The translations under genes were made by a program, and so were the position numbers. Source: an uncultured Cellvibrio sp. (GTDB lineage Bacteria > Pseudomonadota > Gammaproteobacteria > Pseudomonadales > Cellvibrionaceae). Taken from it: a DNA stretch of 64,000 nt. Location: positions 62,001-126,000 of the forward strand of contig CAMLKG010000010.1 in the NCBI GenBank assembly GCA_946480695.1, in the 5' to 3' direction. Below the pieces are notes generated by a model. It was given only the letters and a program-made list of their open reading frames with translations. It ran no database searches and was not told where the DNA came from. Below are positions 7,719 to 18,656 of this stretch, in pieces (within the stretch, counting starts at the first letter, position 1; each line of letters starts with the position of its first letter).

Positions 7719-8911
7719 TAACTCACACCTCGGGATATAGACAAGACAGCGATATCATCAGGGTTATCGCGAATCTCTTTTATAACTAAAGTATTACAGA
7801 CAGAATCTAAACTGCCACTGCTGGAGGAAATAAGTTTTAATAAACTGGCTTCCTTATCTTGCAGCTCCTGTTCTGGCAGGATTTCCAACACACCATCCGA
7901 GAAGCAAACAAGTGCAAATTTTTCAGGCAACCTACATTCATATACTTCCCATTCAATATCTTTAAAAATACCCACCGGCTTACCACGCCCATTCAGGTAA
8001 CCGGCACCCTGGGGTGTTATGAGGACAGGCATAGGGAGATGCCCCGCCACCACGTAATGCATCTGATGGGTTTGTGTATCAATAACTCCAACAAACAAGG
8101 TCAGGTGATGACTCAAGCGCGTTTCATGAAGCTCGCGGTTAATTTGACGAAGCATTACATTGGCACCTTGGGCAAATGAATTTTCATCGCCAAATAATCC
8201 TTCCTCTCGCACCATCCGGCTAACCAAATGCTTTAACCAAATGGTTACAAAAGCTGACGAAGCCCCATGGCCGGAAACATCCGCCAGGTAAAAGGCCAAG
8301 TAACGTTTTTTGATATGGGCGTAATCAACAAAGTCACCGCTAAGAAACAAGGAAGGGACGATAGTGTGTGCAGCGGTATAACCATCTTCCGTAGTAAAAC
8401 CCGATGGCATAAGCCGACGTTGCACCCGGCGCCCGGCTATATGATCTCGCTCCAATACTCGCAAATTCTCCCGCAGCTCGCGGTTTGCGCCTTCCAATTG
8501 CGCTCGATATCGCTGGTTTTCCTCTTCCAACGCTTGCCGATCCAATACTTTGTTAATGGAATGCACCAGCACTTCGAGATCAACCAACGGTTTGATAAGG
8601 TAGTCCTTCGCCCCCAGACGCAAAGCGCTTACAACATCATTCATAACCCCGGCACCCGATATAACGATAACCGGGATACCTGGATGAAGGTCATTCAGTG
8701 TTTGCAGGAGTTGCAACCCATCGCCATTGGGCATACGTAAATCAGTGAGGATTAAATCAGGAGGGCTTTCAGTGGCAAGAATGTTGAGCGCAGAGGGAGC
8801 ATCGGGAGCGGCAGAGACACTAAAGCCACTATCCGTCAGATAAGTCACAATACTCTGGCGAACAAGGGCATCGTCATCGATGATAAGCAGCTTTCGGCTC
8901 GCAGATGTCAT
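7718..8911 (-). CDS. rssB: Response regulator with PP2C/SpoIIE phosphatase domain (RssB-like)
   Basis: A 397-residue two-domain signalling protein. The receiver domain (about 5-120) has the acidic pocket IDDDA, the phospho-acceptor Asp near residue 57 (LILTDLRMPNGDG) and the conserved Lys in YLIKP. A coiled-coil linker (about 130-170) leads to a PP2C-type domain that keeps the metal-binding acids: SGDFVDY, DVSGHGA, CFSDGV and DDIAVL. Catalysis is therefore likely, unlike E. coli RssB whose output domain is degenerate. The ATG at 8911 was preferred to a TTG 15 bp upstream. Followed directly by the STAS partner gene. The probable role is partner-switch control of a sigma factor, perhaps RpoS (inference). 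Confidence 0.82.
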   Translation of the reverse strand: MTSASRKLLIIDDDALVRQSIVTYLTDSGFSVSAAPDAPSALNILATESPPDLILTDLRMPNGDGLQLLQTLNDLHPGIPVIVISGAGVMNDVVSALRLGAKDYLIKPLVDLEVLVHSINKVLDRQALEEENQRYRAQLEGANRELRENLRVLERDHIAGRRVQRRLMPSGFTTEDGYTAAHTIVPSLFLSGDFVDYAHIKKRYLAFYLADVSGHGASSAFVTIWLKHLVSRMVREEGLFGDENSFAQGANVMLRQINRELHETRLSHHLTLFVGVIDTQTHQMHYVVAGHLPMPVLITPQGAGYLNGRGKPVGIFKDIEWEVYECRLPEKFALVCFSDGVLEILPEQELQDKEASLLKLISSSSGSLDSVCNTLVIKEIRDNPDDIAVLSISRGVS

Positions 8912-9050
8912 CTTCGGCTCGGTCAATTGGGTATAGTCTTTTTAGGCAAACCGCTAAGGCGCGTAACACTACTCCTTCAAGTTGTTGACCGCAAGCCTTC
9001 GCAGCCAGCAACAGGCAAATTTAGTTTACGCGCTTTTTACACAATTAAGC

Positions 9051-10457
9051 CTATTTCTTTTTAGGATTCCGGATTTCCCGCTCAGTTTTACGGCGCATCT
9101 GAATCAGTTGCCGTTGCGTCATTTTCTTTTTGCGCTCACTGTATGGATTTTCATTGTTACGGTATTCAATCCTGACCGGTGTACCGTGCAAATCCAGCAC
9201 GCGACGATAGGTTTTTTCCAGATACTTTGTGTAAAAAGCCGGTATATCGTCCGTCTGGTTTCCATGTATCACAATGATTGGCGGATTATGCCCACCCGGG
9301 TGGGCGTAGCGCAGCTTGATCCGGCGCCCCTGGATCATAGGCGGTTGGTGTTCACGCACCGCGTCCTGGAGGATACGCGTTAGATAGTTAGTGCTGAACT
9401 TGTCGGTGGCGGATTGGTAGGCCTGTTCGATCGATTTATACAGGTTTCCGACGCCAGTGCCGTGCAAGGCCGAAATAAAATGGATGGTGGCAAAATCGAC
9501 AAATCGTAACCGACGCTCAATCTCATTTTTCACATATTGTTTATGTGAGTCATCCAACCCATCCCATTTATTAAGCGCGATGACCAAAGCCCTGCCCGCC
9601 TCTATGGTAGTCCCCATCAAATGCAAATCCTGTTCGACAATGCCTTCGCTGGCATCCATGACCAGCACCACCACATTTGCATCCGCAATCGCTTGCATAG
9701 TTTTGACGATAGAGAACTTCTCAACGATCAAATCGATGTTTTTACGGCGCCTGACGCCGGCGGTATCAATGATGGTATAGGGTTTATCGAACCGCGTGTA
9801 ATTGATGTAGATGGAATCGCGTGTTGTCCCTGGCTCGTCATAGACAACTACCCGATCCTCACCTAACAAACGGTTCACCAGGGTTGATTTGCCAACATTG
9901 GGCCTACCTACAATTGCGATTTTTACCCCCGTGGCCTCCTCTTGTTGATAATCTTCCGGCAACTCGGGAATGCCGGCGAGGACATCTTCCATCAGCGATC
10001 TAACACCGCGACCATGGCTAGCCGTTGTGGGATAAACCTCTCCAAGCCCCAGCTCATAAAATGGTGCCAGGGCAATATCGGGGTCCATACCGTCAATTTT
10101 ATTGGCCACAAGATAGGTTTTTTTATTATTTACCCGCAAGTGCCGGGCAATCATTTCATCTGCCGGATTCAATCCCGCACGGCTATCGACAATAAACAGA
10201 ACAATGTCAGCTTCCTGGATGGCTAACAACGATTGGCCCGCCATCATGCTATCTATTCCTTCTTCTTCACCGCTGATACCACCGGTATCAATAACAATAA
10301 AGCGGCGATTCTCCAGGACACCTTCACCATATTTACGATCACGGGTTAAACCCGGATAGTCCGCCACCAATGCGTCACGAGATTGGGTCAGACGGTTAAA
10401 CAGCGTTGATTTACCCACGTTTGGGCGGCCAACAAGGGCAATTACCGGGATTATCAT
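9051..10457 (-). CDS. der: Ribosome assembly GTPase Der (EngA)
   Basis: An essential double-GTPase needed for 50S subunit maturation. 468 residues. The first G domain has [14 protein letters not shown] (8-21) and DTGG, the second has [14 protein letters not shown] (about 183-196), DTAGVRR and NKWD. A C-terminal KH-like domain includes [15 protein letters not shown], and the tail is lysine/arginine-rich. It is the last gene of the ndk-to-der block and is separated from bamB by a probable terminator, so it may be transcribed alone. Confidence 0.97.
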   Translation of the reverse strand: MIIPVIALVGRPNVGKSTLFNRLTQSRDALVADYPGLTRDRKYGEGVLENRRFIVIDTGGISGEEEGIDSMMAGQSLLAIQEADIVLFIVDSRAGLNPADEMIARHLRVNNKKTYLVANKIDGMDPDIALAPFYELGLGEVYPTTASHGRGVRSLMEDVLAGIPELPEDYQQEEATGVKIAIVGRPNVGKSTLVNRLLGEDRVVVYDEPGTTRDSIYINYTRFDKPYTIIDTAGVRRRKNIDLIVEKFSIVKTMQAIADANVVVLVMDASEGIVEQDLHLMGTTIEAGRALVIALNKWDGLDDSHKQYVKNEIERRLRFVDFATIHFISALHGTGVGNLYKSIEQAYQSATDKFSTNYLTRILQDAVREHQPPMIQGRRIKLRYAHPGGHNPPIIVIHGNQTDDIPAFYTKYLEKTYRRVLDLHGTPVRIEYRNNENPYSERKKKMTQRQLIQMRRKTEREIRNPKKK

Positions 10458-10531
10458 AAAGTTATCAATTAAATATTGATGGAAAAGCGACAGATAAGAT
10501 CGCCATAAAGTTCAGGAGGCGGCAAAAAATA

Positions 10532-10589
10532 AAACCAGCCACTGGAATTTTACCCCATTTGCGCGGGCAAAAGCTCAGATGGCTGGTTT
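10532..10589 (-). terminator. Probable terminator after bamB
   Basis: AAACCAGCCA (10532-10541) and TGGCTGGTTT (10580-10589) are perfect 10-bp inverted repeats. On the minus strand the stem is followed by a T-rich stretch (TTTTATTTTTTG). The 38-nt loop is unusually long for an intrinsic terminator. Confidence 0.6.
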
Positions 10590-10612
10590 GGCAGCAGCTA
10601 AGTTAAAAAAGC

Positions 10613-11839
10613 TTACTTCGGCTTTTCAACTTGATAAGCAATTAATTTGCCCCTGTTGGTGTAGACATACAGTGTCTCACCATCCGTTAGCATTGGCGCC
10701 CTGGCACCCTTGCGATCAACCCTTACCCGAGCGGCGAATTCACCATCGCTCTGGTTGAGCACATGCATGTAACCTTTAAAATCGACAACCGCCAGATAAT
10801 CGCCAAACACCTGTGGGCCATTCAAACCACGGCGCAACATTTTTTCGTTGGTCCACACTTGTTCACCATTGGCCGTATTGTATGCGGCAACTTTGCCATC
10901 CGCGTGACTTACAAAAAGCTTGTCATTGGAAAGGGCGAGGTTTTCGCTGGTTGAACCATCTTGTCCCCACAGCGAACTACCAGTACCGCGCGCCAATGCG
11001 CTGATTCGCCCTTGGTAGGTACCTACGTAGATAACACCATCTCGCACTAACGGATCGGAATGGATATCGACCATTCTCTCCAATTCCGAACGACCTTTAG
11101 GAAGTGCGATGCGTTGTTCCCACAAGATCAAACCATTATTGGGATTAAAAGCCATCATACGGCCATTGGAAAAACCGCTATATATCGCTGTATCAGTAAC
11201 TATAGGGGACGGAGTTCCACGCAGGGTTAATACCGGCGGCGGATTATCATAAAACCAAAGCTGAGCGCCCGTTTTGGCATCCAGTGCATAGAGTTTTCCA
11301 TTGACAGTTTGCGCTGCAACAACAACGCCATTGGTGCGTGGGGCTGATACTATTTCACCTGACAATGGCGCGCGCCATACCTCGTCGCCATTCTCTTTGG
11401 AAAGCGCCATAACCTCACCGGCATAAGTAGCAACAAGTAATAATCCATTTTCTGCAGCAATTCCACCAACAATTTGATAGTTAGGGTCAGTTGCAACCAC
11501 AAAACTTTTTAGCCATCCCCATAAACCTGTTTTGGGCTGGTTAATTTTTTTCTTCCACAGTTTTTTTCCGGTTTTCGCGTCCATTGCAACCAGCAATCCC
11601 TCGTAATCTACAGCATAAATTGCCTCGCCATCCAGGGCGGGGGTAAGACGACTGAAACCCTCATTTTGCCCTTCGCCAATGCCGCGCTTCCATACTTTAT
11701 CCAGAACTACAGTTTCTTCAAAATCAACCAACTCCATGGGTTCATTGCCGGTTTTCTTACTAAACCAGGAACAACCAGACATAGCAAATACGCAGACTAA
11801 TACCAGCCAGCCCAGACGTCTTAGCGAGGCTTGCATCAT
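10613..11839 (-). CDS. bamB: Outer-membrane protein assembly factor BamB
   Basis: A lipoprotein subunit of the BAM complex that helps insert beta-barrel proteins into the outer membrane. 408 residues. The signal peptide ends in a clear lipobox, FAMSGC (Cys about residue 22). The body is an eight-bladed PQQ-type beta-propeller, visible as repeated ALDAKTG.-LW and AAYNTANGEQVW motifs. The ATG overlaps the stop of the yfgM-type gene by 4 bp, as expected for the conserved yfgM-bamB-der order. Confidence 0.96.
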   Translation of the reverse strand: MMQASLRRLGWLVLVCVFAMSGCSWFSKKTGNEPMELVDFEETVVLDKVWKRGIGEGQNEGFSRLTPALDGEAIYAVDYEGLLVAMDAKTGKKLWKKKINQPKTGLWGWLKSFVVATDPNYQIVGGIAAENGLLLVATYAGEVMALSKENGDEVWRAPLSGEIVSAPRTNGVVVAAQTVNGKLYALDAKTGAQLWFYDNPPPVLTLRGTPSPIVTDTAIYSGFSNGRMMAFNPNNGLILWEQRIALPKGRSELERMVDIHSDPLVRDGVIYVGTYQGRISALARGTGSSLWGQDGSTSENLALSNDKLFVSHADGKVAAYNTANGEQVWTNEKMLRRGLNGPQVFGDYLAVVDFKGYMHVLNQSDGEFAARVRVDRKGARAPMLTDGETLYVYTNRGKLIAYQVEKPK

Positions 11840-12537
11840 TGAACTTTCTCCTCAGCTACCGGAGCTGCGGGCGTTGCCGAATCGACTTTTAAATCATCAA
11901 CTTTCATTTGCAATAACATATAGCGCTCTTGTTGTTGCGGATCAGTTGCAGCCAGCGCTTTCTCATAAGCCGTCCGGGCAGCATCCAGATCACCTTGTAA
12001 TTTGAGGATATCCCCACGCGCCTCTGCGTATTCTGCCGTGAATGCAGCCGCGGGTTCCGGAGATAATTGGGCCAGTGCATCCGCATAGGCTTTTTGCGCA
12101 GTTAACACACGAGCCAAACGCAAACGTGCGAGTTGCTCTGTCGCTGCGTCGGGTTTGGCAGATAAAACCCATTTAAGTTCAGCCACCGCCGCATCCAATT
12201 TATTATCCTGGACCGCAATTTTTGCCAAAAAGAATGCCGCGCTGTGCGCATACATGCTCTTGCCATTGGCATCCTTCAATTCTGCAGCCAAATGGGAGGC
12301 TGTCGCTTTATCGGCATCACTTAATGTTTTACCCGGTTCAACATTCACAAGTTTCAATAATTGCTCATAAACTTCAGAGGCCTTTTCCGCCTTTTGACGT
12401 TTTTGATCCTGCCATGCGGTATAACCAAAATAACCAATAACCGCAATAAGTATGGCAATCAGGACGGTCTTACCGTAATCCTTCCACCAACGCTTTAGTA
12501 CTTCTAATTGTTCTTCTTCTGAAAGATGTACGCTCAC
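11836..12537 (-). CDS. yfgM: YfgM-family tetratricopeptide membrane protein
   Basis: An inner-membrane-anchored periplasmic protein linked to the Sec translocon/periplasmic chaperone network in E. coli. With the chosen start it has 233 residues: a short cytoplasmic head (HLSEEEQLEVLKRWWKDYGK), one transmembrane helix (about 23-40), then TPR-like helices. The GTG at 12537 is preferred because AGGAG sits 6 nt upstream; the longer frame would start at a TTG without a ribosome site. The neighbours hisS and bamB are the usual ones. Confidence 0.9.
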   Translation of the reverse strand: MSVHLSEEEQLEVLKRWWKDYGKTVLIAILIAVIGYFGYTAWQDQKRQKAEKASEVYEQLLKLVNVEPGKTLSDADKATASHLAAELKDANGKSMYAHSAAFFLAKIAVQDNKLDAAVAELKWVLSAKPDAATEQLARLRLARVLTAQKAYADALAQLSPEPAAAFTAEYAEARGDILKLQGDLDAARTAYEKALAATDPQQQERYMLLQMKVDDLKVDSATPAAPVAEEKVQ

Positions 12538-12627
12538 AATTGACTCCTGTAGATCTTGGCGCAATGCACAAAAATAAAATGATTTAAAGAAACGTTATTT
12601 TTTTACTCAGGGATAACAAACAGCCCA

Positions 12628-13899
12628 TTACTCCAGCGATTGCAATAAATTAATCGCTTCATCAAACGATAAGGTTTGTTGCTCTACTTCTTCACGCAAA
12701 AACTTAAATGCAAGTTTACCTGCTTTTGCTTCATCTTCGCCTAATATCAAGGCAATATCAGCCCCAGATTTATCAGCCTTTTTGAATTGGCTTTTAAAAT
12801 TACCGCCACCGCAATTCACCATTAAGCGAATAAAGGGTAATTCATCGCGAATGCGCTCGGCCAGTTGCATGGCGACAGATTGAACATCGCCCACCGCCAC
12901 CAGGAAAACGTCAGCTTGCTGATTAAGCTTTTCCGGTACAGCTTCAAGTGCTTGCAACAACAAAACAAGTCGCTCCAGGCCTATACCAAATCCCACAGCG
13001 GGGGTTGGTTTACCACCCAGTTGCTCAACCAACCCGTCGTAGCGGCCACCCGCACAGACCGTGCTTTGGGCACCCAACTTATCAGTTACCCACTCGAACG
13101 CCGTTTTACCATAATAATCAAGCCCGCGCACTAAACGCGGATTCACTTGATAGCGGACTCCCGCAGCATCCAGCAACTGCTTCAATCCTTCAAAGTGAAC
13201 GCGGGATTCCTTATCCAAATAATCCAGCAATACGGGGGCATTGTTGAGCAATGCCTGTGTGTTCAAATCTTTAGAGTCGAGAATACGCAATGGATTAGTT
13301 TCCAGGCGACGCTTGCTATCTTCGTCAAGCTGCCCCTCAACGCCGTTTAAAAAATCAACCAGTGCACTTTTATACCTGGCTCGCGCCTCTGCACTTCCCA
13401 GCGAGTTAATTTGCAATTGCACATGTGAAGCCACACCCAGCTCACGCAAAATACGGGCACTCAACAATAGCACTTCAGCGTCAATGTCCGGACCTTGCAT
13501 ACCGAATGTTTCAACACCGATTTGGTGGAATTGGCGATAGCGCCCTTTTTGCGGCCGCTCATGGCGAAACATTGGCCCCATATACCACAAGCGTTGCGTT
13601 TGGTTGTAAAGCAAACCATTTTCTTCACAGGCACGCACACAGCAAGCAGTTCCCTCGGGACGTAAGGTCAGGCTGTCTCCATTGCGATCCTCAAAGGTAT
13701 ACATTTCCTTTTCAACGATATCGGTCACTTCACCGATCGAACGCCTGAAAAGCTCGGTGGCCTCAACAATAGGAAAACGAATTTCCTGATAACCATAACG
13801 CGCGAGGATATCGGTGGCCACTGCTTCTACGTATTGCCACACCGGAGAATCGGCTGGCAATAAATCATTCATGCCACGAATTGCTTGAATTTTTTTCAA
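12628..13899 (-). CDS. hisS: Histidyl-tRNA synthetase
   Basis: A class II aminoacyl-tRNA synthetase charging tRNA-His. 423 residues. The opening IRGMNDLLP, motif 2 region [13 protein letters not shown], the histidine-binding motifs [16 protein letters not shown] and [15 protein letters not shown], and motif 3 [12 protein letters not shown] are all present. It is followed by the anticodon-binding domain. It sits between ispG and yfgM as in other gammaproteobacteria. Confidence 0.97.
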   Translation of the reverse strand: MKKIQAIRGMNDLLPADSPVWQYVEAVATDILARYGYQEIRFPIVEATELFRRSIGEVTDIVEKEMYTFEDRNGDSLTLRPEGTACCVRACEENGLLYNQTQRLWYMGPMFRHERPQKGRYRQFHQIGVETFGMQGPDIDAEVLLLSARILRELGVASHVQLQINSLGSAEARARYKSALVDFLNGVEGQLDEDSKRRLETNPLRILDSKDLNTQALLNNAPVLLDYLDKESRVHFEGLKQLLDAAGVRYQVNPRLVRGLDYYGKTAFEWVTDKLGAQSTVCAGGRYDGLVEQLGGKPTPAVGFGIGLERLVLLLQALEAVPEKLNQQADVFLVAVGDVQSVAMQLAERIRDELPFIRLMVNCGGGNFKSQFKKADKSGADIALILGEDEAKAGKLAFKFLREEVEQQTLSFDEAINLLQSLE

Positions 13900-13928
13900 T
13901 TGAAACCCTTAATTATTTGGCTGAATGG

Positions 13929-15053
13929 TCAGGCCCTGGCGATAATATTTTTGGCGTCCGCATCCAACTGCGCTTGTTTCTGCGCGGCTTTTGCACGAAT
14001 CAGGCGCTCCAGATTATCCACCAGATTTTCGTTGGTTAATTTTTGATTGGGCTCACCATCGATATAAATCAAATTGCTTGGTGTACCACCAGCCAAACCT
14101 AAATCAGCCTCCTTCGCTTCACCTGGGCCGTTCACAACGCAACCGATTACCGCTACATCCAGCGGAACCGTAATATCCTCCACGCGCTGCTCCAAATCAT
14201 TCATGGTTTTGATCACATCAAAGTTTTGACGAGAGCAACTTGGACACGCAATAAAATTCACACCTTTGCTGCGAATTTTTAAACTTCGCAACATGTCCCA
14301 GCCCACTTTTATTTCTTCTACCGGGTCAGCGGCTAACGACACGCGAATGGTATCGCCAATGCCGTCCATCAATAACGCGCCCAATCCAATCGCTGACTTC
14401 ACCGTGCCCGCGCGCAAACCGCCAGCTTCGGTAATACCCAAATGCAATGGCTGTTCAATCAGGGTTGCCAATTTGCGATAGGCAGCCACTGCCATGAATA
14501 TATCCGAAGCCTTTACACTTACCTTGAAGTTTTGGAAATTCAAACTATCCAGGATTTCCACATGGCGCAATGCGGATTCAACCAGTGCGTCCGGGGTAGG
14601 TTCACCATATTTTTTTTGCAGGTCTTTTTCCAAAGAGCCCGCATTAACGCCAATCCGGATCGGGATATTTAAATCGCGCGCCTTGTCCACTACGGCCTTA
14701 ATACGTTTCTCGCGCCCGATATTCCCCGGATTAATCCGTAAACAATCAACACCCAAATCAGCCACTCGCAATGCAATGCGATAATCGAAATGAATATCCG
14801 CCACCAAGGGAATGGTTACTTGCTTACGAATTTCGCCAAAGGCTTCGGCTGCTTCCATAGTGGGCACGGAAACACGCACTATATCGGCACCCGCCATCTG
14901 GATACGCTTTATTTGATCAACTGTCGCAGCAACATCCGTCGTTTCTGTGTTTGTCATACTTTGCACAGAAATCGGCGCACCGCCACCTACCGGCACATTC
15001 CCCACCATTATCTGGCGGGATTTACGACGCTTTATGGGAGATTCGCAGTGCAT
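13929..15053 (-). CDS. ispG: (E)-4-hydroxy-3-methylbut-2-enyl-diphosphate synthase IspG
   Basis: A 4Fe-4S enzyme of the MEP isoprenoid pathway that reductively opens MEcPP to HMBPP. 374 residues. An N-terminal TIM barrel carries [12 protein letters not shown] and [12 protein letters not shown]. The cluster ligands lie in [12 protein letters not shown] (about 269-280) and [16 protein letters not shown]. It depends on Fe-S assembly, which is encoded about 4 kb away. Position between rodZ and hisS is conserved. Confidence 0.97.
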   Translation of the reverse strand: MHCESPIKRRKSRQIMVGNVPVGGGAPISVQSMTNTETTDVAATVDQIKRIQMAGADIVRVSVPTMEAAEAFGEIRKQVTIPLVADIHFDYRIALRVADLGVDCLRINPGNIGREKRIKAVVDKARDLNIPIRIGVNAGSLEKDLQKKYGEPTPDALVESALRHVEILDSLNFQNFKVSVKASDIFMAVAAYRKLATLIEQPLHLGITEAGGLRAGTVKSAIGLGALLMDGIGDTIRVSLAADPVEEIKVGWDMLRSLKIRSKGVNFIACPSCSRQNFDVIKTMNDLEQRVEDITVPLDVAVIGCVVNGPGEAKEADLGLAGGTPSNLIYIDGEPNQKLTNENLVDNLERLIRAKAAQKQAQLDADAKNIIARA

Positions 15054-15078
15054 AATTTTTCCTAGTTAATCCACATAC

Positions 15079-15993
15079 TTATTCGTTAATGGATTTGCCA
15101 ACTTTCAAGCTAAGAACATTGGTACCCAACGCGGGAACCACAGCAATTTTTTCGTCATTCAATTCAATTCGGGTTGCAGGAGCATTTCCCAATTTGACAT
15201 CGAAGGGGGCTTTGCCTTGCAATACCAAACGACTACCGGCAGGTTGCAAATCCGCGATTAAAACATCACCTTGCGAATCGCTTACTTCCAGCCAGCACTC
15301 TTCAGAAAAGATAAAAACGATTTCATCAAGCGTCGCCGGACGAGCCAAATTGGAAATCGACGACGAGGATACCGACTCGCGATCAAGCGCCGATGACGAT
15401 ACAGCTGCGCTATTGGTTTGGATAATTGAAGAACCTGGATTATCGGTATTGCCAGTAATTTCAAGTGCCGCTGCCGAGGAAAGCAATTGAGATGTTAGTG
15501 ATGAAGCCGAGGAACTTGCCGCCTGAACTGTTTCAACCGGAGCAATAAGCGTGGCTGGCATATCATATTGCGGTGATTTTCGATTATCGAAAAACCACAC
15601 CGATATAAGCCATAGAATTAACAATATGGCGATAATAAGCACAGCAAACTGCCACAGGGGCTTTGACGCCGATTCCTGTTTGCGCGGCGGTACCGGTTCA
15701 ACCAATCCCTGCTCCCGTGCATAACGATCATAAGCTGCGAGTACCTGGACCACATCAAGCTTTACCAGATTTGCATAAGAACGAAGGTAGCCCCGGGTAA
15801 ATGTATCAGACCCCATGTGGCGATAATCATCTGACTCCAACGCACGCACCTTGGTCAGTGTCATGTACAACTCTTTGGCAACCTGCTCCTGGGTTAAACC
15901 GGCACGTTCACGCCCCCCGAGCAATAATTTACCGGGTGATAACTCACCAAAACCATTGTCTTCGGGGGTTTTTATTTCTTCATCAGAAACCAT
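15079..15993 (-). CDS. rodZ: Cytoskeleton/cell-shape protein RodZ
   Basis: An MreB-binding membrane protein that helps set rod shape. 304 residues. A cytoplasmic helix-turn-helix domain (about 20-85, RERAGLTQEQVAKELYM) precedes a basic linker and one transmembrane helix (about 112-135, FAVLIIAILLILWLISVWFF). A serine/alanine-rich periplasmic linker of about 70 residues follows, and a C-terminal beta domain (DUF4115) contains ECWLEVSDSQGDVL. The serine-rich linker is typical of Cellvibrio-like proteomes. Located between pilW and ispG as usual. Confidence 0.92.
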   Translation of the reverse strand: MVSDEEIKTPEDNGFGELSPGKLLLGGRERAGLTQEQVAKELYMTLTKVRALESDDYRHMGSDTFTRGYLRSYANLVKLDVVQVLAAYDRYAREQGLVEPVPPRKQESASKPLWQFAVLIIAILLILWLISVWFFDNRKSPQYDMPATLIAPVETVQAASSSASSLTSQLLSSAAALEITGNTDNPGSSIIQTNSAAVSSSALDRESVSSSSISNLARPATLDEIVFIFSEECWLEVSDSQGDVLIADLQPAGSRLVLQGKAPFDVKLGNAPATRIELNDEKIAVVPALGTNVLSLKVGKSINE

Positions 15994-16020
15994 TGGATGC
16001 CTTCAAAAGCTAGCTATTTT

Positions 16021-16806
16021 TTACATCATTGTTTGCTTATATTCCAGATACTCTTTGGAATACGGAAAACGATTTTTCAACATTAACAAATAACTGGCTT
16101 CCTTATCTTTATTTCCGAAAATACGCTCCATGCGAATGCCTAATAACAACGCTCGCGACGATTGCTGTCCAGTGGATTGGAATCGATCCAGATGTTCTTT
16201 GGCTTTAGCGTACTCTTGTGCCTGGAAATAAATATCAGCCAGTTCTATATGTGCATCAGCTGAATTGCGATCCAATACCGACGCGTGCTCAAAAGCCGCT
16301 TTCGCCCGGTCATTTTTACCAAGCAATAACGCTGTTCTTCCGACATTCACCAAAGCCGCAGAACGACCATCATAATCAAGGTCAGCCGCAGCAAGTTCAA
16401 ATTGTTCCAATGCTTCTTCATAACGTTTGGCACTGAACAAGAAAACGCCGAAATTATTTCGCGCCAGCGTGAAATTCTTTTTGGCCCTAATCGCCTTCCT
16501 AAAAGTTTCTTCCGCAAGTTTTGATTCCCCTTCCAATTGGTAAAGCCGCGCCAACGTTTCAGTAGCTTCCGGTGAAGTTTTGTTAATTTCAGCCGCTTTA
16601 CGCAGATGATGCCGCGCAGATTCGCGATTTCCCCTGTCGATGTAGCCTTGGGCCAATTGGATATGCAACTCCAATGATTTGCTCTTATCAACCGGGCGCT
16701 TCGGTTTTCCACCTTCAGATACACAACCACTCACAAATAATGCCGTTGTTACAATCAACAAAACAGAACAAGCGAACCTGAATACATTATTTGTTTGCAT
16801 TACCAA
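16021..16806 (-). CDS. pilW: Type IV pilus biogenesis lipoprotein PilW/PilF
   Basis: An outer-membrane lipoprotein that stabilises type IV pili by assisting PilQ secretin assembly. 261 residues. The lipobox is LFVSGC (Cys about residue 28). At least five TPR units follow, for example HLRKAAEINKTSPEATETLA and ARNNFGVFLFSAKRYEEALEQF. An ATG two codons downstream is an equally possible start. Lies between rlmN and rodZ in the conserved order. Confidence 0.92.
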   Translation of the reverse strand: MVMQTNNVFRFACSVLLIVTTALFVSGCVSEGGKPKRPVDKSKSLELHIQLAQGYIDRGNRESARHHLRKAAEINKTSPEATETLARLYQLEGESKLAEETFRKAIRAKKNFTLARNNFGVFLFSAKRYEEALEQFELAAADLDYDGRSAALVNVGRTALLLGKNDRAKAAFEHASVLDRNSADAHIELADIYFQAQEYAKAKEHLDRFQSTGQQSSRALLLGIRMERIFGNKDKEASYLLMLKNRFPYSKEYLEYKQTMM

Positions 16807-16824
16807 CCTCGTTGATTATTAGAG

Positions 16825-18006
16825 TTAATGGCCGACAATTTTCACTGTTTGTACGTCTTCGTCGAAGCGGACGCGATAACGTTCGCTTCGACGAGTGATA
16901 TCATTCACCTGCCCCGCCAATTGACCGCATGCCGCATCGATATCATCGCCACGTGTGGTACGTACAGTGGTAATGTATCCCGCTTCCATCAAAATATCCT
17001 GGAATTTGCGCAAGGCATTATTGCTGACACGTTTGTAATTGGACAAATTAAACGGGTTAAATGGAATCAAATTGATCTTCACTGGCACATCGCGTAAAAG
17101 CTCCGCCAGTTGATGCGCATGGTGCGGGCGATCATTAACCTGGTCGATCAACGTGTATTCAATGGTAATTTTACGATGGGTATCCGGCATAGCCTCAATA
17201 TAGCGCCTGGCGGAATCCAGCAACATTGCAATGGGATATTTGCGATTAATAGGCACTAATTCATTGCGAAGTTCATCATTAGGTGCATGCAGTGAAATTG
17301 CCAGGCAAGCGTCTGTGTATTGGCTTAAACGATCCAGTTGGGGCACCACACCGGACGTACTTAATGTTACACGACGTTTTGAAATGCCATAGGCGTTGTC
17401 ATGCATCATCAAATTCATGGCATCCACCACATTATCGAAATTCAGCAGCGGTTCACCCATGCCCATCATCACCACATTGGTAACCATGCGAGGGCCATTA
17501 GCCTGCAATTGGCCAAATGATTTAGCGGCGATCCATACCTGACCGATAATTTCCGCTGCGGTTAAATCACGATTAAAACCTTGCTTTCCTGTTGCGCAGA
17601 AGCTGCAATCCAGTGAACACCCCACTTGGGATGAAACACAAAGGGTGCCGCGATCACCATCGGGAATAAAGACTGTTTCAATGACGTTGCCACCGGCAAC
17701 GCGAATCAAAAACTTCCGGGTGCCATCCGTTGAATCAAATTGCTGGACAACTTCCGGGGGGCGAATCTCGGCAATATCTTTTAATTTTGCACGCAAATCC
17801 TTGCTGACATTGGTCATATCATCAAAGTTATTCGCACCGAACTGGTGAATCCATTTCATGACCTGGATAGCGCGAAATTTCTTTTCACCAATCGATTCGA
17901 AAAAGGCAATAAGCTTGGCCTCTGGCAAACCAAGCAAATTCATTTTTGCAGAGCCTTCTGCAACAACCGCATTTGCGGGAGAAGTGGAACTGGATACATC
18001 AGTCAT
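16825..18006 (-). CDS. rlmN: Dual-specificity rRNA/tRNA (adenine-C2) methyltransferase RlmN
   Basis: A radical-SAM enzyme that methylates A2503 of 23S rRNA and A37 of some tRNAs. 393 residues. The cluster motif [15 protein letters not shown] (CxxxCxxC) lies at about 130-145. [16 protein letters not shown] and TLSTSGVVP follow, and the mechanistic cysteine is in [10 protein letters not shown] near the C-terminus. It is another Fe-S client, next to ndk and pilW as usual. Confidence 0.97.
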   Translation of the reverse strand: MTDVSSSTSPANAVVAEGSAKMNLLGLPEAKLIAFFESIGEKKFRAIQVMKWIHQFGANNFDDMTNVSKDLRAKLKDIAEIRPPEVVQQFDSTDGTRKFLIRVAGGNVIETVFIPDGDRGTLCVSSQVGCSLDCSFCATGKQGFNRDLTAAEIIGQVWIAAKSFGQLQANGPRMVTNVVMMGMGEPLLNFDNVVDAMNLMMHDNAYGISKRRVTLSTSGVVPQLDRLSQYTDACLAISLHAPNDELRNELVPINRKYPIAMLLDSARRYIEAMPDTHRKITIEYTLIDQVNDRPHHAHQLAELLRDVPVKINLIPFNPFNLSNYKRVSNNALRKFQDILMEAGYITTVRTTRGDDIDAACGQLAGQVNDITRRSERYRVRFDEDVQTVKIVGH

Positions 18007-18044
18007 GGCTCTGCACCTAATGAAGCAAACAGGGTTTAGCGAAA

Positions 18045-18470
18045 TTAACGAATAACGATGTCACTACTAGCGAAGAAATAAGCAACTTCGCGCGCAGCCG
18101 AAACCGGGGAGTCAGAGCCGTGCACAGCATTGGCATCAATGGCTTGTGCAAAATCTGCACGGATAGTACCAGGCGCAGCTTTCGCCGGGTCGGTTGCCCC
18201 CATCAATTCCCGGTTCAACGCAATAGCATTTTCACCGGATAACACTTGCACGACCACCGGACCGGAGGTCATAAAATTAACCAATCCTTCGAAAAACGGG
18301 CGGCCTTTGTGCTCGGAATAAAAACCTTCCGCCTGGGCACGGCTTAAAAGCATCATGCGTTGGGCAACAATTTTCAGCCCGGCCTTTTCAAAACGGGAAA
18401 TAATTTCACCAATATGGTTTTTGCTAACTGCGTCAGGTTTGATAATTGACAAGGTTTGTTCAACAGCCAT
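18045..18470 (-). CDS. ndk: Nucleoside diphosphate kinase
   Basis: Equilibrates nucleoside di- and triphosphates by a phosphohistidine intermediate. 141 residues. [16 protein letters not shown] at the N-terminus, and the active-site histidine in [12 protein letters not shown] near residue 117. First gene of the conserved ndk-rlmN-pilW-rodZ block; the upstream 186 bp to sufE hold a hairpin and probably the ndk promoter. Confidence 0.97.
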   Translation of the reverse strand: MAVEQTLSIIKPDAVSKNHIGEIISRFEKAGLKIVAQRMMLLSRAQAEGFYSEHKGRPFFEGLVNFMTSGPVVVQVLSGENAIALNRELMGATDPAKAAPGTIRADFAQAIDANAVHGSDSPVSAAREVAYFFASSDIVIR

Positions 18471-18560
18471 TGGAAACTCCGCACCGATTCTTGGCCTATA
18501 CAGACTGGATTACAGGAGGGCTTACATCTGCAACTTGCAGATTTGACACCCATAAATACA

Positions 18561-18585
18561 AAACCCGCGGATTATACGCGGGTTT
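18561..18585 (-). terminator. Hairpin between sufE and ndk
   Basis: AAACCCGCG (18561-18569) and CGCGGGTTT (18577-18585) form a 9-bp stem with a 7-nt loop. On the minus strand it is followed by TTTTGTATTTAT, so it likely ends the Fe-S operon. On that strand the loop also contains a perfect TATAAT that could serve ndk. Confidence 0.75.
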
Positions 18586-18656
18586 ACGTGATTTTTATAT
18601 CCTAGCTATTTGATTAATAAACAAAATCAGTTAGCGATCTGGCATATAAAACAGCT

